Assembly: GCA_964393795.1 (NCBI GenBank) | Contig: CAYMWA010000005.1 | Location: 1-64,000, forward strand | From: Chryseosolibacter sp964393795 | GTDB lineage: Bacteria > Bacteroidota > Bacteroidia > Cytophagales > Cyclobacteriaceae | Length of the DNA: 64,000 nucleotides | Direction of reading: 5' to 3' | Shown here: piece after piece, positions 17,765 to 27,424 of the stretch | Layout of the letters: each line of letters opens with the position of its first letter | Position numbering within the stretch: the stretch's first letter is position 1 | Made by a program: the position numbers and the translations under genes | Notes under the pieces: generated by a model | Database searches by the model: none | What the model saw: only the letters and a program-made list of their open reading frames with translations | Told to the model about the DNA's origin: nothing

Positions 17765-19003
17765 CTACTCCACTACTTCCACTTTGATATCATCCAAAAA
17801 GATGCGGTTCTTGTTCGGAGATGCTGCCCTCAGATCGAAGGCTTTGCCCAGGAACCGGATTTGTGTCTCGGCGGTTGCGCCGGTCACATCAAATGTGAAC
17901 GCGCGGTCATCAGCCCAGATGTCATTGTCGATGCCTGCCGTATCATCATCCTCATCGTTCGGGATGTTCTCTACCATAATCAGTGTTGTGCTCGGCGTCC
18001 CTGCGCCAAGGATTTCAATAACCAACTCCCGCGAGTCAACTGTACCGCCTGCCGAAATGTAGGCCGCAGCTTTGAATGTCACCTTCAGATTTTGAGTTCC
18101 TTCAATGGTCGATAGCTTGGGCGAAATAAGGTCACCACCATAGTTCGTCTTGCCCAGCTTAACAAAACCCTGACGGGCATACAGCGGCTGATCGTTGCTT
18201 ACTGGATTCATGGTGCTTGTCCATCCCTTTGCCAGTTGGTCTGCAGTCCAGCTGGATATTTTTGTTTCACCGTCGGTCACGTAAGGAATCGCACTTCCAT
18301 ATTCCAGCCAGCTGAAGTCTTCCAACAGTACAATGTTGCCCGGCAACTGCTCCAGCGTAATCGTTCCGGAGAGTTCCGGAAAATCGGTGGCGTTTACCGT
18401 CATGGTGACAGATCGGGCACCGCCTTTATTGATGGCAGCGTTTAGTGTGACTTTGTCAGCAGTCTTCGAAACTTCAGTAAGCCACGAGTCGTCGTCGAGG
18501 GTATATGTCCACTCAACGTTTGTGGTCAGCGTCACATCGAATTCGCCCCCGGCAGATGCGATGCTTACACTTTCCGGAAGCGTAAGGGTAGGAACAGCAG
18601 CTTCCTGTTCTATTCGGAACAACACGGGCTGCTCTTCGCCGTTGACCACAAAGGCGAGGTTTACCACGCGTGGATCGTACGACTCATTGGGACTGACCGT
18701 AATCTTGAAGATACCATCGTCTTTGCCTTCCGAAGGGAAGACTTTCACCCAGTCGGCCTGTTCCTTGGCCACGATCTGCCAGTCACCGCTGGCACGCACA
18801 ACATAACTTTCTGTTTTTCCCTCCCTGCCGGAAGCTAATCCGGTAGGGTCACCTTCGATAGTGAAGCTCGTGGGTGCAGCAGGTTCGTCTTCATCACACG
18901 ACTGAAGTATTCCTGCAAATCCCACCAGCAACGCCACCATCCATGTCCATTTTCGGAGGATCGAATAATAAGTCTTCATGTTATTCACTTTAATGTTCTT
19001 CAT
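17765..19003 (-). CDS. BACON-domain surface lipoprotein of the SusCD locus
   Basis: A 412-residue lipoprotein (lipobox GFAGILQSC). Two BACON-type Ig-like domains follow: one around SYVVRASGDWQIVAKEQADWVKVFPSEG and one around FDVTLTTNVEWTYTLDDDSWLTEV. The C-terminal region (about 230-412) is a jelly-roll 'choice-of-anchor' type beta domain (LLEDFSWLEYGS... RIFLDDIKVEVVE). It is the last gene of the operon, 7 bp after SusD. Such accessory lipoproteins usually bind ligand at the cell surface for the SusC/SusD transporter. An alternative ATG is at 18979. Confidence 0.83.
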   Translation of the reverse strand: MKNIKVNNMKTYYSILRKWTWMVALLVGFAGILQSCDEDEPAAPTSFTIEGDPTGLASGREGKTESYVVRASGDWQIVAKEQADWVKVFPSEGKDDGIFKITVSPNESYDPRVVNLAFVVNGEEQPVLFRIEQEAAVPTLTLPESVSIASAGGEFDVTLTTNVEWTYTLDDDSWLTEVSKTADKVTLNAAINKGGARSVTMTVNATDFPELSGTITLEQLPGNIVLLEDFSWLEYGSAIPYVTDGETKISSWTADQLAKGWTSTMNPVSNDQPLYARQGFVKLGKTNYGGDLISPKLSTIEGTQNLKVTFKAAAYISAGGTVDSRELVIEILGAGTPSTTLIMVENIPNDEDDDTAGIDNDIWADDRAFTFDVTGATAETQIRFLGKAFDLRAASPNKNRIFLDDIKVEVVE

Positions 19004-19010
19004 GTTTTAC

Positions 19011-20582
19011 TTAATTGCCAATGGCCTGCTTGCTCCACCATACCGGCGTCTTCATGTCGTTGGCCCCGCCCATGTTGCTCAACGCTTCCTTCGCATTAGC
19101 GGAGTTGGTCGACATGGTAATGGCTGGATAACCGAATCGGGTGGGCAGGATGTGATCGTTGTACACTGTTCCGTCGCCGATGGTCAGCACAGGGAAGCCC
19201 GTTCTGCGATACTCATGCCATGCTTCCATGCCGATCCAAAACAACGCGAGGTACTTTTGATTCGCAATGGCTTCTTCCTTGTCAGACGCAAGGTCCCACG
19301 ATCCGAGCGGAGAGGCCAAATAAGTGTCGATGTCTGCCTGTGTAATGCTTGTAGGCGTTTCCGACCACGCGCCGAGTTCCGACCATTTTTCCATTGACGC
19401 GGTGATCGCAGCTTCGTAGTACGACTTGGCAGCAGCTTCACCACCGGGAATGAGGCCGTCGAATGCAGCTTCCGCAAAGATGAACTGTACCTCGGCATAA
19501 TCCATGTAAGTGGCCGGCGCGTCCCTTCTACCCAGCACGGCAAAGTTGAGCCAGGACGAGCCACGGTCTGCGTCCGCACGCTGATCTTCCGAAGCACCAG
19601 ATATCGTCCCCTTCCAAATATTGTCCGGGTTCGATTGCAAGATGGGGTTCTTCTTACCGATGATAGGCAAGCGAGGATCAACATAGATCTGGTTGCCGCC
19701 CATGTCAGTCTGCACAGTCATTTTGATAAGCTGTTCCGTGAGCTTTCTACCGCTGGAAGTAAAACCGCTTTCCGTCTCGGTTCCGAAATTGCTGATGTAA
19801 GGATCGTCGCCTGTGAATGTTACCGTGGCGTTGTCTTCGTTAGAGGTGAACACCGGATACTTGTCCGGATTGTTAACGATCTCCGTCATCTTCGTCCCTA
19901 CATTCATTTCCGTGCGACCGCTTACGCGCATCAGCAGGCGAAGGTATAGCGAGTTGTTAAACTTCCGCCAGGCGGCGATGTTTCCGCCATACATGCCGTC
20001 CATCTGGGGCTTAAGGAAAGATGGGTTGGTCGCGTAGATGTCATTCGCGGCCTCGAGATCGGCAAACATCAGTTCGTACACTTCTTTCTGTGTATTGAAT
20101 TTTGGCGTAAGAGTTCCGCCCAAAGATCTGCCCGTAAAGGCTTCTTCATAGGGGATATCGCCAAACATATCGGTCATGTTAGACAGGAACAACACCTTAA
20201 ACGTAAGCGCGATCGCTTCCAGTGATTTGTTGTCCTGAGCTACCGCGAGGTCGTGCATGTGCATGGCGTTCTTACCATAGGTGGCGTAGTGGTTCCAGAA
20301 ACCGTACCAATCCCTTGAATCTTCAAAGAAGTACAGGTGTTCCCGCCGGGTAACGCCGCCGGTATGCGCGGTATATTGCATCAACTCATCGTTGTAGTAC
20401 CACGTCCGCTGCAACCATTGGTTACCGGAGTTGAACAGGAGCGGTTCAAACATCGCCGTCGCCTGTTGCATCCCCACCAGCGTGCGGTTCGGGTTCGTAT
20501 TGATTTCTTCGAAATCAGAAGTGCAGGCACCAAGGAAAGTGAATATCAGGCTGCACCCTATGATGTATTTAACTTTTTTCAT
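19011..20582 (-). CDS. SusD/RagB-family (SusD-like 2) outer-membrane lipoprotein
   Basis: A 523-residue surface lipoprotein (MKKVKYIIGCSLIFTFLGAC, Cys20). It starts with the subgroup signature FEEINTNPNRT and continues with TPR-like helices typical of SusD. SusD proteins form the lid of the SusC barrel and bind substrate on the outside of the cell. The start is 19 bp after the SusC stop. Together with the phosphoesterase at the head of the operon, the likely ligand is a phosphorylated compound or one released from it. This is an inference from the neighbours, not from binding residues. Confidence 0.93.
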   Translation of the reverse strand: MKKVKYIIGCSLIFTFLGACTSDFEEINTNPNRTLVGMQQATAMFEPLLFNSGNQWLQRTWYYNDELMQYTAHTGGVTRREHLYFFEDSRDWYGFWNHYATYGKNAMHMHDLAVAQDNKSLEAIALTFKVLFLSNMTDMFGDIPYEEAFTGRSLGGTLTPKFNTQKEVYELMFADLEAANDIYATNPSFLKPQMDGMYGGNIAAWRKFNNSLYLRLLMRVSGRTEMNVGTKMTEIVNNPDKYPVFTSNEDNATVTFTGDDPYISNFGTETESGFTSSGRKLTEQLIKMTVQTDMGGNQIYVDPRLPIIGKKNPILQSNPDNIWKGTISGASEDQRADADRGSSWLNFAVLGRRDAPATYMDYAEVQFIFAEAAFDGLIPGGEAAAKSYYEAAITASMEKWSELGAWSETPTSITQADIDTYLASPLGSWDLASDKEEAIANQKYLALFWIGMEAWHEYRRTGFPVLTIGDGTVYNDHILPTRFGYPAITMSTNSANAKEALSNMGGANDMKTPVWWSKQAIGN

Positions 20583-20601
20583 TTCGCTTTGATTTAAGGA
20601 A

Positions 20602-23600
20602 TTAGAATGACAACCTCACGTTAACCCCTTGAGTGCGCGTCATCGGGTAGGCACCGGCTTCAATACCGTTGAAGACGTTCGAGCCAGTCATCATGCCGCC
20701 TTCGGGGTCGAACTGAGGCCACTTATCCCATGAGAAGATGTTGGTGGCGAACACGGCGATACTCGCACCCTTGAACACTTTGGTTTTCTCAAGGAGCGAT
20801 GCCGGCAGATTGTACTCGAGTCTGGCCTCCCGGAATTTCAAGAAAGAAGTGCTGTAAGTGTGTGCTTCCCCGTTGTAGCGATCGAGTGTCCTTGCCTGAT
20901 AATAGGTGTAGATGTTACTCGTCACCGTATTGTTGAGCTGATATTCACCAGCACCATTCTCATCCGTAGAAACGGGATTCACACCGGGTGCAACAATACC
21001 GTCGTAGCGACCCTCCAGCGAGTTCGTCAACTTACCCTGGTAGGAAAGGATACCGTCGGTTACGGAGAAGCGATGTCCGCCATACTGATAGGTGAACAGG
21101 GCGTTGAGCGTGAAGTTCTTGTATCGGAAGGAAGTATTGAAACCACCTCTCCAATCAGGATTTACCTTACCCAGATGAACGTCGGGATTTGTGGTCAGCG
21201 ATGGCAATCCGGTCGCGGGATCGATAATGACCTGACCGGAAACATCCACGTGATTGCCGCTGTCATCGACGTAGTAAGAACCTGCCGGGGCACGCTTGAG
21301 CCCAAAGCCGTAGAGCTGGTACATCTCTTTGCCAAGGTAAGAGTGTACGAAAAGTCTTCCGCCAATGGTGGTTCCCATATCGGTTTGCAGCGGTTGCTCA
21401 GGATCCCAGCCCTCCTGCAGACTGACAAGCGTCGTGTTGTTCTTCGCCCAGTTGACATTGATGTTCCATGTGAAGTCGGTGGTCCTTATCGGTGTCGCAG
21501 ACAATGCTACCTCGATACCTTCATTAACGATTTCACCCGCGTTGATGGTCATCCGTGAAGCACCGATCATAGGATCTACAGCGACGTCAATAATCTGGTC
21601 GGTTGTGGAGGATCTGTATACAGCAAAGTCAAGACCAAGCCGATTTTGGAAAAAGCGTGCGTCCAGTCCGAGTTCCCAACTCTCGATGTTTTCCGGCCGG
21701 ATCAACGGATTGACGATGTCGTTTGGCATGGTATATCCACCGCTGATCGATGACGCGTTATAGTACTGATCGAGTTGGTAGGGGCTCGTGTCATTACCAA
21801 CGTTGGCCCATGATGCGCGAACCTTGGCCAGTGAAATGAAAGGTGCTGCGACATGAAGATCAAAGACGCGATCGAGTAGCACGCTCGCAGAAACCGAAGG
21901 GTAGAAATAAGACCAGTTTTCAGGCGCCAGTGTACTGGACCAGTCGTTACGCGCAGTCAGATCAAGATAGACCTTGTCGTCCCAGCCAAATGTGGAGAAT
22001 CCGTACAAACTGTTAATGACCTTTTTGCTTCGATAAGCGTCGGGCCGCGCAAAGATGCCGGATGGCACGTTGTCGATGTGGTACACACCGGGAATGTCGA
22101 GTTCGTCGAGTTGCACGACATTCCTTCTGTGTTCACGTATCATGGTGTTACCCCCAACACCCGCTACCACGGAGAGGCGGTCAACGACGTGGCCGTCATA
22201 CTTCAAGAGGAAATCCGTGTTGGATTCCAGATCGGTAAGCGCTTGCTCACGGTAAAAACCATTTTTCCAGGCACTGGTGAGATGCGGCTTGCGCTGCGTC
22301 CGGAATTCACCGTTCAGGTCTAATCCCGACTTGACGTCGAGGGAGAGTCCTTTAACCAGATCGCCCAGGTCTACGGAGAAGCCAGCAAAACCAAAGACGC
22401 GGTCCTTGTCGAGGGTGTTCAGCTCTTCATACAAAATGCGGTATGGATTGTACGAGTTGCTGCTCGCAAACACCAGGCTGTTTCCATTTTGCGATTCCGT
22501 TGACTCCCAGTTCAACCTGTTGTAGCGACCTTGGAAATATTCATCCCGCCAGTTGCTCATTGAATTCGTGTTATACCCCCACATCAGGTTGTACATTACT
22601 GTGGTCTGGTGATAACCCGCCATCGGCATGTTGTCGCTGGTGGTATTGTAGTAGTTTACTTTCGTTCTGAATTTGATCCATTTGTTGACAGGAGATTCCA
22701 GCGAGAAGGAAATGTTCTTCCTGTCGAAGCCCGTGTTGGGTAAGATCCATTCATTTTTATTTTGGTTGAGGGATACCCGCACGTTAGTCCCTTCGCCGTT
22801 GCTGCCGCTGATCTCGACGGAGTTTGTATAAGTAACGCCTGTCTGGAAGATGCCGGTGAACCAGTCATCCTGATAGACGAAAGGTGTCTTTACGATTTGC
22901 CCGGTTTCCCAGTTCTTGCCTTCGTATTGATAGCGTAGCTGGCCTTCAAGCTTTTCACCCCAGGCATAGCGCGACAGGTTTCTCGGGGGGTAGTCAGTGG
23001 ATCCACCTACCAGCGAAGGATCCAGCGTCCAGAAGTTGTACTCCGACTGACCCATGTCACTTCCAGAACCGTATTCCTTTTGGAAGTCGGGCCAATAGCC
23101 TGCTTTTTCAAAGCTCACCTGTGAGTTGACGGTCACGCCGATGCCCTTTCCTGTCCGGCCTTTCTTGGTAGTGATCAAAATCGCACCATTGGCTGCGCGC
23201 GACCCGTAGAGCGCCGTGGCAGAAGGACCTTTGAGGACTGTGATGCTGGCGATATCCTGCGGGTTGATGTCACTTGCTCCGTTACCATAGTCAACAGGGA
23301 AGTCAGCACCGGAGTTAGTATAGCTGCTGCTACCGGACGTCGCCGTGGTACCGGACAGCACCGGGACACCATCAATGACAAACAGTGCCTCGTTCTTTCC
23401 ATAGTTGAGCGAGTGATCACCGCGAAGGGTTACACGCACAGAACTGATGGGGCCGCTGTTGGCACTGCTCAGGGTAAGTCCTGCCACCCTGCCGCTCATG
23501 GTGCTCATCCAGTTATTCGATTGCACCTGCGTAACGGCGTCGCCGCTCACTTCGGCAACCGAATAGCCGAGGGATTCCTCTTCACGTGTCAGTCCCAGCG

Positions 23601-23925
23601 CGGTAACGACCACGCTTTCCAACTCCGTTACGCTTTCTTCGAGGGTAACATCGATCTTCGTCAAATTACCCACGGGTATTTCCTGGGGGGTATACCCGAT
23701 AAACTGAAATACCAGTACGGCGTCTGCATTAACATTCAATCTGAATGTACCGTCTGCGTTCGTGGTCGTTCCGGAAGTCGTACCCTTGACCATAACGCTT
23801 GCCCCGGGGATGGGCATTCCGCTTTGATCAATGACTGTTCCTGTCACTACCCTCTCCTGGGCCATGGTTGGTATAGATGCTAACCATAGCACCCATACCG
23901 CGATCAGTGTAAGGATTGGTTTCAT
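20602..23925 (-). CDS. SusC/RagA-family TonB-dependent outer-membrane transporter
   Basis: A 1107-residue 22-stranded barrel transporter. After a signal peptide (ending TMAQ) comes a carboxypeptidase-regulatory-like domain (VVTGTVIDQSGMPIPGASV), then the plug with NKNEALFVIDGVP-like and VLKGPSATALYGSRAANGA signatures, and the barrel ending in VRLSF. No STN domain is present, so unlike the SusC at 47.5 kb it is not wired to a sigma/anti-sigma pair. It sits 32 bp after the phosphoesterase gene and 19 bp before susD. It imports ligand using TonB energy. Confidence 0.95.
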   Translation of the reverse strand: MKPILTLIAVWVLWLASIPTMAQERVVTGTVIDQSGMPIPGASVMVKGTTSGTTTNADGTFRLNVNADAVLVFQFIGYTPQEIPVGNLTKIDVTLEESVTELESVVVTALGLTREEESLGYSVAEVSGDAVTQVQSNNWMSTMSGRVAGLTLSSANSGPISSVRVTLRGDHSLNYGKNEALFVIDGVPVLSGTTATSGSSSYTNSGADFPVDYGNGASDINPQDIASITVLKGPSATALYGSRAANGAILITTKKGRTGKGIGVTVNSQVSFEKAGYWPDFQKEYGSGSDMGQSEYNFWTLDPSLVGGSTDYPPRNLSRYAWGEKLEGQLRYQYEGKNWETGQIVKTPFVYQDDWFTGIFQTGVTYTNSVEISGSNGEGTNVRVSLNQNKNEWILPNTGFDRKNISFSLESPVNKWIKFRTKVNYYNTTSDNMPMAGYHQTTVMYNLMWGYNTNSMSNWRDEYFQGRYNRLNWESTESQNGNSLVFASSNSYNPYRILYEELNTLDKDRVFGFAGFSVDLGDLVKGLSLDVKSGLDLNGEFRTQRKPHLTSAWKNGFYREQALTDLESNTDFLLKYDGHVVDRLSVVAGVGGNTMIREHRRNVVQLDELDIPGVYHIDNVPSGIFARPDAYRSKKVINSLYGFSTFGWDDKVYLDLTARNDWSSTLAPENWSYFYPSVSASVLLDRVFDLHVAAPFISLAKVRASWANVGNDTSPYQLDQYYNASSISGGYTMPNDIVNPLIRPENIESWELGLDARFFQNRLGLDFAVYRSSTTDQIIDVAVDPMIGASRMTINAGEIVNEGIEVALSATPIRTTDFTWNINVNWAKNNTTLVSLQEGWDPEQPLQTDMGTTIGGRLFVHSYLGKEMYQLYGFGLKRAPAGSYYVDDSGNHVDVSGQVIIDPATGLPSLTTNPDVHLGKVNPDWRGGFNTSFRYKNFTLNALFTYQYGGHRFSVTDGILSYQGKLTNSLEGRYDGIVAPGVNPVSTDENGAGEYQLNNTVTSNIYTYYQARTLDRYNGEAHTYSTSFLKFREARLEYNLPASLLEKTKVFKGASIAVFATNIFSWDKWPQFDPEGGMMTGSNVFNGIEAGAYPMTRTQGVNVRLSF

Positions 23926-23957
23926 TGAGTAATTGATTTGTCCATTGAAAATTTAGG

Positions 23958-25919
23958 TTAATTTGAAGTATAGGTGAATTCTTTAGGACGTTGCATGGTC
24001 TCCGTGTATACGCGGCCATAGACGTCTGTTACTTTTATTTCCAGCGTAGATGTGGCGCTCGTGGCCACCACCCTGAACATGTTGGTTGTCGGATCAGTGA
24101 CGAATGATGAAGTAGGAACGGCGCCGGCATTCACACGTTTGGCGTCGTAGGAAATGATGTGCAGCGGGTCAAGTCCGGAAATACGCGTTACCGGAAGTGC
24201 CGCTCCTTCCTCGCTGACTTCGATTGTCCATCCAGGTCCGAATCCCCACACGTTGATCAATACCTCGTTGTTGAGATTCGACGAGGCATATACACCGGCG
24301 TACTGTTCCAGTTCTTCATCGGTGGCATTCGGTGCGAAGGCCTGTGCGGTGATGTGTACTTTGTTGAGATCGTAGGTCCTGAACTGGTACTCCCTCGGCA
24401 TGTCGACGCTCTTGTAGTGCCATTTCACATCGCGCCCTTCAATTTCAAACACGCCGTATCCGCCGGGGCTTCCGTCCTTGCATATGTGATTGTTTGCGTA
24501 GCCGCTTCTGCCCGTCCACCACCACGTTGCGCAGACAGCCCCCACATTGAATTCCGTAATGGCGTCGTTGTGTTTCACCGTATAGTTTGTGTGAATGTGA
24601 CCGGAGATGATGTATACTTCGGAAAAGCCGGCCAGGGCGGCGATGAGGTCGGCACCATTGTTCAATGAAAGTGCGTTCACCTGTTTTCCGTTCTCATCAA
24701 GTGTGGGTCGACGGTGAAGGGGCGCGTGCATGGCGATGATAAGCGGTGCGGTCTTGTCTTCGACGGTCGCCAGATCCTTTTTCAGCCACTCAAGTTGCGC
24801 GGCCGAAATGTAGTCGTTGTAGTTGCGCTGGCCGATGACACCCGGTGCACCGCCGGTGTTTAAGTATTGGATGTTGTCGAGCACGACGTAATGCACCTCG
24901 CCAAGGTTAAAGGAGTAGTACGTGGGGCCGATGGCATCCCTGTATTTTTTTGAACATTCCCAGTCGTCGGTTAGGTATGGATCGTAGTCGTGATTGCCGA
25001 TCACATGGAACATCGGGCACTTCATCTTTTTCATTTCCGCCTTGTACTCTACCAGTGCGTAGTTGTTGGCGTACCAGTAGGCATCCCACGACATGTCGCC
25101 GAGCGGAAGTCCGTAAACGCGCGCATTGGCTGCGGTATGCGCGTCGATCAACGCGTTAACATCGGGCAGGATGCCGGAATTATATTGCGACAAGTCGTCG
25201 TTGCGGTTTGCCAAATGCCAATCCGCCAGTGCGAGCACCACGTGTTTGCTATTCGTCGCTGGGATCAACAAGAAATCATTCTGTTCGACACCGCTGCCAC
25301 CCGAAAGACGTTTGAAAAATTGGGGGATGTTGTCAGTTGCAGGGGCTTCATAGTTCGCAGGCACCGAAATAAACACAAAGCCTGTCTTCTTTTCTGACGG
25401 CAGATAGTAGACGCCGTTTTCGTCAGTTGTGGTGACCTCATAGCCATCGGAAACCACGACGCCCGCGATGCCTACTCCATTACTATAGACTAACCCTTTC
25501 AGCGTCATGCCATCCCGGTCGGGAAGGTTGGCCTCAATAACGATATTGATCCTGCTGGTACCCAGTGTAAGCTCTTCACTTCCACGTATCAGCACAATCC
25601 GGTATTGCCCCGTATCGAATCCTTCCGGTAGCGTAAACGTTGCCGAGCTGTCATCAAAAGAAGCGATGTCGATGGTGTACGCCTGTCCTTCATCGGAGGT
25701 GAGCACCAGTCTGACCTTATCACCGGCGGCAAATCCCTTTCCTGAAAGTGTTATTTGCCCCCCGGCTGTCACATTAAGTTCAGCCGGAACGGATACTTCC
25801 TTCAGCTTAATTCCATCGCTGGGTTTCGGATCTTCGGTGGAATCGCATCCCACGAGGAAGGAAGTCGAAAAAATCGTCGATGATATCCGTAGAAATTCCT
25901 GCCTGGTCAACATTTTCAT
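23958..25919 (-). CDS. Calcineurin-like phosphoesterase lipoprotein
   Basis: A 653-residue lipoprotein (lipobox STSFLVGC, Cys25). Order: an IPT/TIG-like beta domain (about 40-125), a short Ig-like/regulatory domain (DGMTLKGLVYSNGVGIAGVVV), then the metallophosphoesterase domain with ADWH, GLPLGDM, VIGNHDYD, IIAMHAPLH and ISGHIHTNY, and a C-terminal beta domain (calcineurin-like phosphoesterase C-terminal type). It should hydrolyse phosphomono- or diesters with two metal ions at the surface or in the periplasm. It is first in the operon with SusC/SusD. The ATG at 25919 is preferred; upstream only a TTG (25931) is in frame. Confidence 0.9.
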   Translation of the reverse strand: MKMLTRQEFLRISSTIFSTSFLVGCDSTEDPKPSDGIKLKEVSVPAELNVTAGGQITLSGKGFAAGDKVRLVLTSDEGQAYTIDIASFDDSSATFTLPEGFDTGQYRIVLIRGSEELTLGTSRINIVIEANLPDRDGMTLKGLVYSNGVGIAGVVVSDGYEVTTTDENGVYYLPSEKKTGFVFISVPANYEAPATDNIPQFFKRLSGGSGVEQNDFLLIPATNSKHVVLALADWHLANRNDDLSQYNSGILPDVNALIDAHTAANARVYGLPLGDMSWDAYWYANNYALVEYKAEMKKMKCPMFHVIGNHDYDPYLTDDWECSKKYRDAIGPTYYSFNLGEVHYVVLDNIQYLNTGGAPGVIGQRNYNDYISAAQLEWLKKDLATVEDKTAPLIIAMHAPLHRRPTLDENGKQVNALSLNNGADLIAALAGFSEVYIISGHIHTNYTVKHNDAITEFNVGAVCATWWWTGRSGYANNHICKDGSPGGYGVFEIEGRDVKWHYKSVDMPREYQFRTYDLNKVHITAQAFAPNATDEELEQYAGVYASSNLNNEVLINVWGFGPGWTIEVSEEGAALPVTRISGLDPLHIISYDAKRVNAGAVPTSSFVTDPTTNMFRVVATSATSTLEIKVTDVYGRVYTETMQRPKEFTYTSN

Positions 25920-26268
25920 GGCGCGAGACAATTACTTTACAATTACGTCTTTATTACTTTTTATTATGATTCACTTCGTCGACGCTAATAAAGTTATAAA
26001 ATATGATATAAAAAATAATAAATAGTAACTAATTAGTTATTAAACGAAATTGAAAAATATGGTGGGGGAAGCCATTCCGGCGTGAATGGCCTTAAAAATA
26101 GGCCTTTTGCGGAGTTGGGGCGTGTTTCCGGGATTTGGGACAGGTCACTATGAATCAGCTACTTGTGGGCAGAAGCTTCATGGAAAAGGTTGGGTGATAA
26201 GGGAAATTTGGCGTATTTTAAGCCGAACTCATTCTATTAGCATAGTAAGCATTACTAAACCCTACCCC
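25920..26268 (-). promoter_or_regulatory. AT-rich divergent promoter region with 11-bp-spaced ATTAC repeats
   Basis: This 349-bp region separates the leftward phosphoesterase-SusCD operon from the rightward phosphodiesterase. At 25931, 25942 and 25953 the pentamer ATTAC recurs exactly every 11 bp, with a degenerate ATTAT at 25963. Read on the - strand these are GTAAT repeats 12-41 nt upstream of the phosphoesterase ATG. Direct repeats with 11-bp period are how PhoB/OmpR-type regulators bind. From about 25980 to 26060 the DNA is very AT-rich. No clear TAnnTTTG promoter box was pinned down, and no gene is supported between 26086 and the ATG at 26269. Confidence 0.5.
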
Positions 26269-27216
26269 ATGCAAAACCGAAACCTGATCCGATGGTGTAC
26301 CAGTTTGTGCTGTGCCGCAATGTTGGCGGTCTCGTGTTCTCAGAAAGATGAACAGGTTCCGCATGTGGCGGGCGTTGAACATATCGTCATTATCGGAGTG
26401 GACGGAATGAGTCCGGACGGGGTCTTGAACTCAGAAAGTCCGAACATGCATCACTTCATCGACATCGGTACGTCGACAATGCACGGGCGGGCGGTGTTGC
26501 CCACGAGCAGCAGTCCGAACTGGGCGTCGATGATCATGGGAGTCGGGCCGGAACAACATGGTATCACGTCCAACAGCTGGGAGCGCGATGATTTTGTGTT
26601 GCCAGCGGTAGCGACGGGCCCTGAACCGATCTTTCCCACGATTTTTTCCCTTATACGCAAGGATATGCCCGCGGCTGAAATCGGTGTCATCTACCAGTGG
26701 GACGGATTCGGAAGATTATTCGAGCAAGGTTCGGTAAGTTATGCTGCCAATGCAACGGATGAACAGGATGCCACTGACAAGGCGGTTGCCTACATCCGGG
26801 AAAAGAAGCCGCTGCTGACCTTTATTCATCTGGACCACGTTGACGGTGCCGGCCATCGATACGGGCATGGTACTCCGCAATATTATGAAGCGGTGAGCCG
26901 CGCCGACGAGTTGATCGGCCAGATTATCGATGCGGTGAAGCGCGCCGCCATCTACAACGAAACGATCTTTATTGTGACATCTGACCACGGTGGCATCGGA
27001 AAGGGACACGGTGGTGAAACATTAGCCGAAGTCGAGATTCCATTTATCATCTCCGGGAAAAGCGTCAAGCGACGTCACACCTTGCAAACTTCTTATGTGC
27101 AGTACGACAACGCGGCAACGGTCGCGTTCGCGCTGAACATTGATCGACCTTCAACGTGGACGGGAAGGCCCGCGAAAACCGCCTTCGAAGGATTTCCGGA
27201 GGAAGGTAATGAATAA
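26269..27216 (+). CDS. NPP-type alkaline phosphatase superfamily lipoprotein
   Basis: A 315-residue lipoprotein (LCCAAMLAVSC, Cys23) of the nucleotide pyrophosphatase/phosphodiesterase branch of the alkaline phosphatase superfamily. Metal and catalytic blocks: HIVIIGVDGMSPDG, the nucleophile loop LPTSSSPNWASM (Ser81 where many NPPs have Thr), HLDHVDGAGHRYGHG and VTSDHGGIGKGHGG. It is expected to cleave phosphodiester or phosphomonoester bonds outside the cytoplasm. The start is the ATG before the signal peptide; the frame is open further upstream to 26086 but that stretch looks non-coding. It is divergent from the phosphoesterase/SusCD operon. Confidence 0.9.
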   Translation: MQNRNLIRWCTSLCCAAMLAVSCSQKDEQVPHVAGVEHIVIIGVDGMSPDGVLNSESPNMHHFIDIGTSTMHGRAVLPTSSSPNWASMIMGVGPEQHGITSNSWERDDFVLPAVATGPEPIFPTIFSLIRKDMPAAEIGVIYQWDGFGRLFEQGSVSYAANATDEQDATDKAVAYIREKKPLLTFIHLDHVDGAGHRYGHGTPQYYEAVSRADELIGQIIDAVKRAAIYNETIFIVTSDHGGIGKGHGGETLAEVEIPFIISGKSVKRRHTLQTSYVQYDNAATVAFALNIDRPSTWTGRPAKTAFEGFPEEGNE

Positions 27217-27424
27217 GACGCCGCTGCTGCCGCTGCAAAACGTCACACGGTGTTCCTGCGCTTCCCTCCATTGAAGGGTCGTTTTATATGGGCATATGAG
27301 ACTTGAAAAGCGGCATTTTAATGTCAAAAGCTTTTCTGAATTGATCGCTTTCTTGACATTGTACTTTCATTTAAGAAACAACAATAGTACGTTTACCGTA
27401 CAAGACTGTTTTATCCGGTGACCT

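Noticed and set aside
26086..26268. N-terminal extension of the phosphodiesterase to 26086
   Set aside because: The stretch lies before a clear lipoprotein signal peptide and its translation has no protein-like character.
27217..27424. Precise Kai operon promoter (TTGACA at 27353 with TACGTTTA at 27388)
   Set aside because: The spacing between the boxes is too long for either the sigma-70 or the Bacteroidota TAnnTTTG consensus.
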